Shown: in pieces, positions 61,992-64,000 of the stretch | Layout: every line of letters begins with the position of its first letter | Position numbering within the stretch: position 1 is the first letter of the stretch | Assembly (NCBI GenBank): GCA_016720395.1 | Contig: JADKKR010000009.1 | Span: 186,001-250,000, forward strand | From: Geobacteraceae bacterium | Lineage (GTDB): Bacteria; Desulfobacterota; Desulfuromonadia; Geobacterales; Pseudopelobacteraceae | Reading direction: 5' to 3' | DNA: 64,000 nucleotides | Position numbers and translations under genes: made by a program | Notes under the pieces: generated by a model | The model's input: the letters and a program-made list of their open reading frames with translations, nothing else | Database searches by the model: none | What the model was told of the DNA's origin: nothing

Positions 61992-64000
61992 TGCTTCAAC
62001 CTCTCTACCTTAATTACACCTTTAACTTTCATGATCGCGTTCATAACCTTCTGAAGATGGGTCAGGTCAACAACATTCACCTCAAAGGTGTTCTCGCCCC
62101 GCTGGTCGATGGTGCTCTGTATATGGGCGCTGGAAATGTTGGCTTCGCTGTTGGTGATGGCCATGGTTATGTTGGCAAGAATACCCTTGACGTCGTGGCA
62201 GAGAACCCTGATTTTGACAGGAAGTACCGAGGATTTATCCCTGTTCCAGGCCACATCTATGCGACGCTCTGGATCGCTTTCCAGGGCAAGCTGGCAGTCG
62301 GAGGTATGGATCGTCACACCCTTGCCTCGCGTGATGAAGCCGATGATGTCATCACCGGGGACCGGGTTGCAGCACTTGCCGAAACGGACCAGGACGTCAT
62401 CGACTCCGCTGATTTCAACCGCGCTGGACGATTTCCCCTTAAGCTTGTTGATAACGGCAGTCAGCCGGGATTCCTTGTGTTCAGCACGCTCCTGGATCTT
62501 CTCGTTGGGAAGGATCTTGGCGATGATCTGACCGGCGGAGATCTTGCCGTATCCAACGGCTGCCAACAGGTCGTCATCACCGGCAAAGCCGAATTCGGCC
62601 GCTATTTTTTTGAAATCGCCACTCTTCTGAATCTTCTGAAGATTGACTGAATATTTACGGAAATCCTTTTCGCAGATTTCGCGTCCCAGAACGACACTTC
62701 GCTTACGTTCCTCGGTCTTGATCCAGGTCCGGATCTTGTTGCGGGCACGGGAGCTTCTGACGATCTTGAGCCAGTCCTTGCTGGGAGTGTGATGCGGAGA
62801 TGTGATGACTTCAACGATATCACCGTTCTTCAGTTCATACTTGAGCGGCACCAGCTTGCCGTTGACCTTGGCTCCGACACAGCGGTGGCCGACATCGGTG
62901 TGGACGCTGTAGGCAAAATCGATCGGCGTCGACCCCTTAGGGTACCCTTTTACATCACCTTTGGGCGTAAAGACGTAGACCTCTTCCGGGAAAAGATCCA
63001 CCCGGACCGAATCCATGAACTCCTTGGAATCCTGCAGCTCCTGCTGCCATTCCAGCAGCTGCCGCAGCCAGGCGAAGCGCTTGACATCCTTCTCGTCGTA
63101 CCCCTTGCCTTCCTTATACTTCCAGTGGGCGGCAATGCCGGCATCGGCCACGTTGTGCATCTCGTGGGTGCGAATCTGCACCTCCATCCGGTCACCATGC
63201 GGGCCGATAACGGTCGTGTGCAGCGACTGGTACATGTTGCCCTTGGGCATGGCGATATAATCCTTGAAACGCCCGGGTATCGGTTTCCAGGAAGAATGAA
63301 TCACGCCAAGCACCTCGTAGCACTCGCGAAGGTCATTCACCAGGATGCGGATGGCAATCAGGTCATATATCTCTTCAAACTCAACATTGCGTTTTTCCAT
63401 TTTGCGATAAATGGAGAAAAGATGCTTGCTGCGACCGGAAACCTCTCCGACGATAGTATGCTCTGCCAGTTTTTTGAAAATGATTGCCTTCGCTTCATCT
63501 ACAAAGGCCTCCCGCTCCTGTTTCTTGAGGGAAATCTTGCGAACCAGTTCGAAATAGATTTCGGGGTTGAGGTAGCGGAACGAAAGGTCTTCCAGCTCAA
63601 CCTTGACCCAGGATATTCCCAGACGGTTGGCAATCGGGGCGTAGATATCCATCGTTTCGCGTGCAATGCTGCGCTGCTTCAGCTCAGGCTGAAATTCCAG
63701 CGTACGCATGTTGTGCAGCCGGTCAGCAAGTTTCACCAGGATAACGCGGATATCGTTGGCCATGGCCAGCAGCATCTTGCGGAAGTTTTCGGCCTGGCTC
63801 TCTTCCTTGGTCTTGAAATGGATCTTGCTGATCTTGGTGACGCCGTCGACCAGAAGCGCCACCTCTTCGCCGAACATCTCGACCAGTTCCTCATAGGTCG
63901 CCAGGGTGTCTTCGATGGTGTCGTGCAGAAACCCGGTAACGATACTGGGAACATCCAGGCGAAGATCGGCCAGCAGTCCGGCGACTTCCATGGGGTGGAT
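61988..64000 (-). CDS. rel: RelA/SpoT-type (p)ppGpp synthetase/hydrolase, 5' end outside the window
   Basis: About 670 residues are visible; the frame is open to base 64000 (reading IHPMEVAG), so the true start lies beyond. The visible part begins inside the HD hydrolase domain (LHDTIEDT), followed by the synthetase domain (RFKDYIAMPKGNMYQSLHT), TGS, zinc-finger-type and C-terminal ACT domains. The intact HD motif argues for a bifunctional Rel/SpoT enzyme. It is upstream of and coupled to ridA. Confidence 0.95.
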   Translation of the reverse strand: MHPMEVAGLLADLRLDVPSIVTGFLHDTIEDTLATYEELVEMFGEEVALLVDGVTKISKIHFKTKEESQAENFRKMLLAMANDIRVILVKLADRLHNMRTLEFQPELKQRSIARETMDIYAPIANRLGISWVKVELEDLSFRYLNPEIYFELVRKISLKKQEREAFVDEAKAIIFKKLAEHTIVGEVSGRSKHLFSIYRKMEKRNVEFEEIYDLIAIRILVNDLRECYEVLGVIHSSWKPIPGRFKDYIAMPKGNMYQSLHTTVIGPHGDRMEVQIRTHEMHNVADAGIAAHWKYKEGKGYDEKDVKRFAWLRQLLEWQQELQDSKEFMDSVRVDLFPEEVYVFTPKGDVKGYPKGSTPIDFAYSVHTDVGHRCVGAKVNGKLVPLKYELKNGDIVEVITSPHHTPSKDWLKIVRSSRARNKIRTWIKTEERKRSVVLGREICEKDFRKYSVNLQKIQKSGDFKKIAAEFGFAGDDDLLAAVGYGKISAGQIIAKILPNEKIQERAEHKESRLTAVINKLKGKSSSAVEISGVDDVLVRFGKCCNPVPGDDIIGFITRGKGVTIHTSDCQLALESDPERRIDVAWNRDKSSVLPVKIRVLCHDVKGILANITMAITNSEANISSAHIQSTIDQRGENTFEVNVVDLTHLQKVMNAIMKVKGVIKVERLKQ

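Overview
The window looks like chromosome from an anaerobic, respiratory Gram-negative bacterium of the Geobacter type (Desulfuromonadota). This placement is inferred from gene content: a periplasm-facing c-type cytochrome, DUF4388 regulators, a chemotaxis operon, an LptE-type lipoprotein, a PII/glutamine synthetase pair with a sigma-54 promoter, and ferredoxin-dependent 2-oxoacid metabolism. No phage, IS element, CRISPR array or rRNA operon is visible. The ends cut through genes: a membrane protein at 1 and a RelA/SpoT homologue at 64000.

Layout. 1-9.3 kb holds the tail of an unknown membrane protein, an orphan PilB/GspE-type ATPase, and a housekeeping run miaB-glnS-era-der. 9.5-20.1 kb is one dense co-directional chemotaxis operon: DUF4388-receiver protein, CheY, CheA, ExeA-type AAA ATPase, CheW with a long N-terminal extension, CheY, CheW, HEAT-repeat protein, CheR, CheB. 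It encodes no receptor. 20.2-24.2 kb is leuS-lptE-holA, ending in a bidirectional terminator facing rpsT. 24.3-26.3 kb (minus strand) is rpsT and purM-purN. 26.4-30 kb has a lytic transglycosylase and pgsA facing a gspA-gspB pair. 30-33 kb is an EF-P module: kamA/epmB facing infA-efp-epmA. 33-37.4 kb is ispG-proS-paaK, and 37.5-39.4 kb is glnB-glnA behind a sigma-54 promoter. An M23 peptidase and an aldolase-like protein follow on the plus strand.

41.9-56.2 kb is a long minus-strand array that starts at a good sigma-70 promoter and can be read as one metabolic unit: iorA-iorB (2-oxoacid:ferredoxin oxidoreductase), a beta-carbonic anhydrase, a second paaK, an ACT-domain protein, two LivK binding proteins, LivH-M-G-F, pyrF, rlmB, a second DUF4388 regulator and a small Cys-rich protein. 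It suggests amino-acid uptake followed by oxidation of aryl- or branched-chain 2-oxoacids to CoA thioesters. 56.3-64 kb has a small diheme cytochrome, a Sel1 protein, tRNA-Gly(CCC), a sterol-desaturase-family protein with thrC, a YdcF-like protein, rpmB, and ridA behind rel.

The most interesting thread links the first 20 kb to 42-44 kb. The PilB/GspE-type ATPase and both DUF4388 proteins carry the same 24-residue motif that defines c-di-GMP-binding MshEN domains (four copies in the ATPase, two in each DUF4388 protein, some degenerate). Together with a receptor-less chemotaxis operon this suggests, as a hypothesis, a Che pathway whose output is a nucleotide-sensing regulator acting on a pilus or secretion ATPase.
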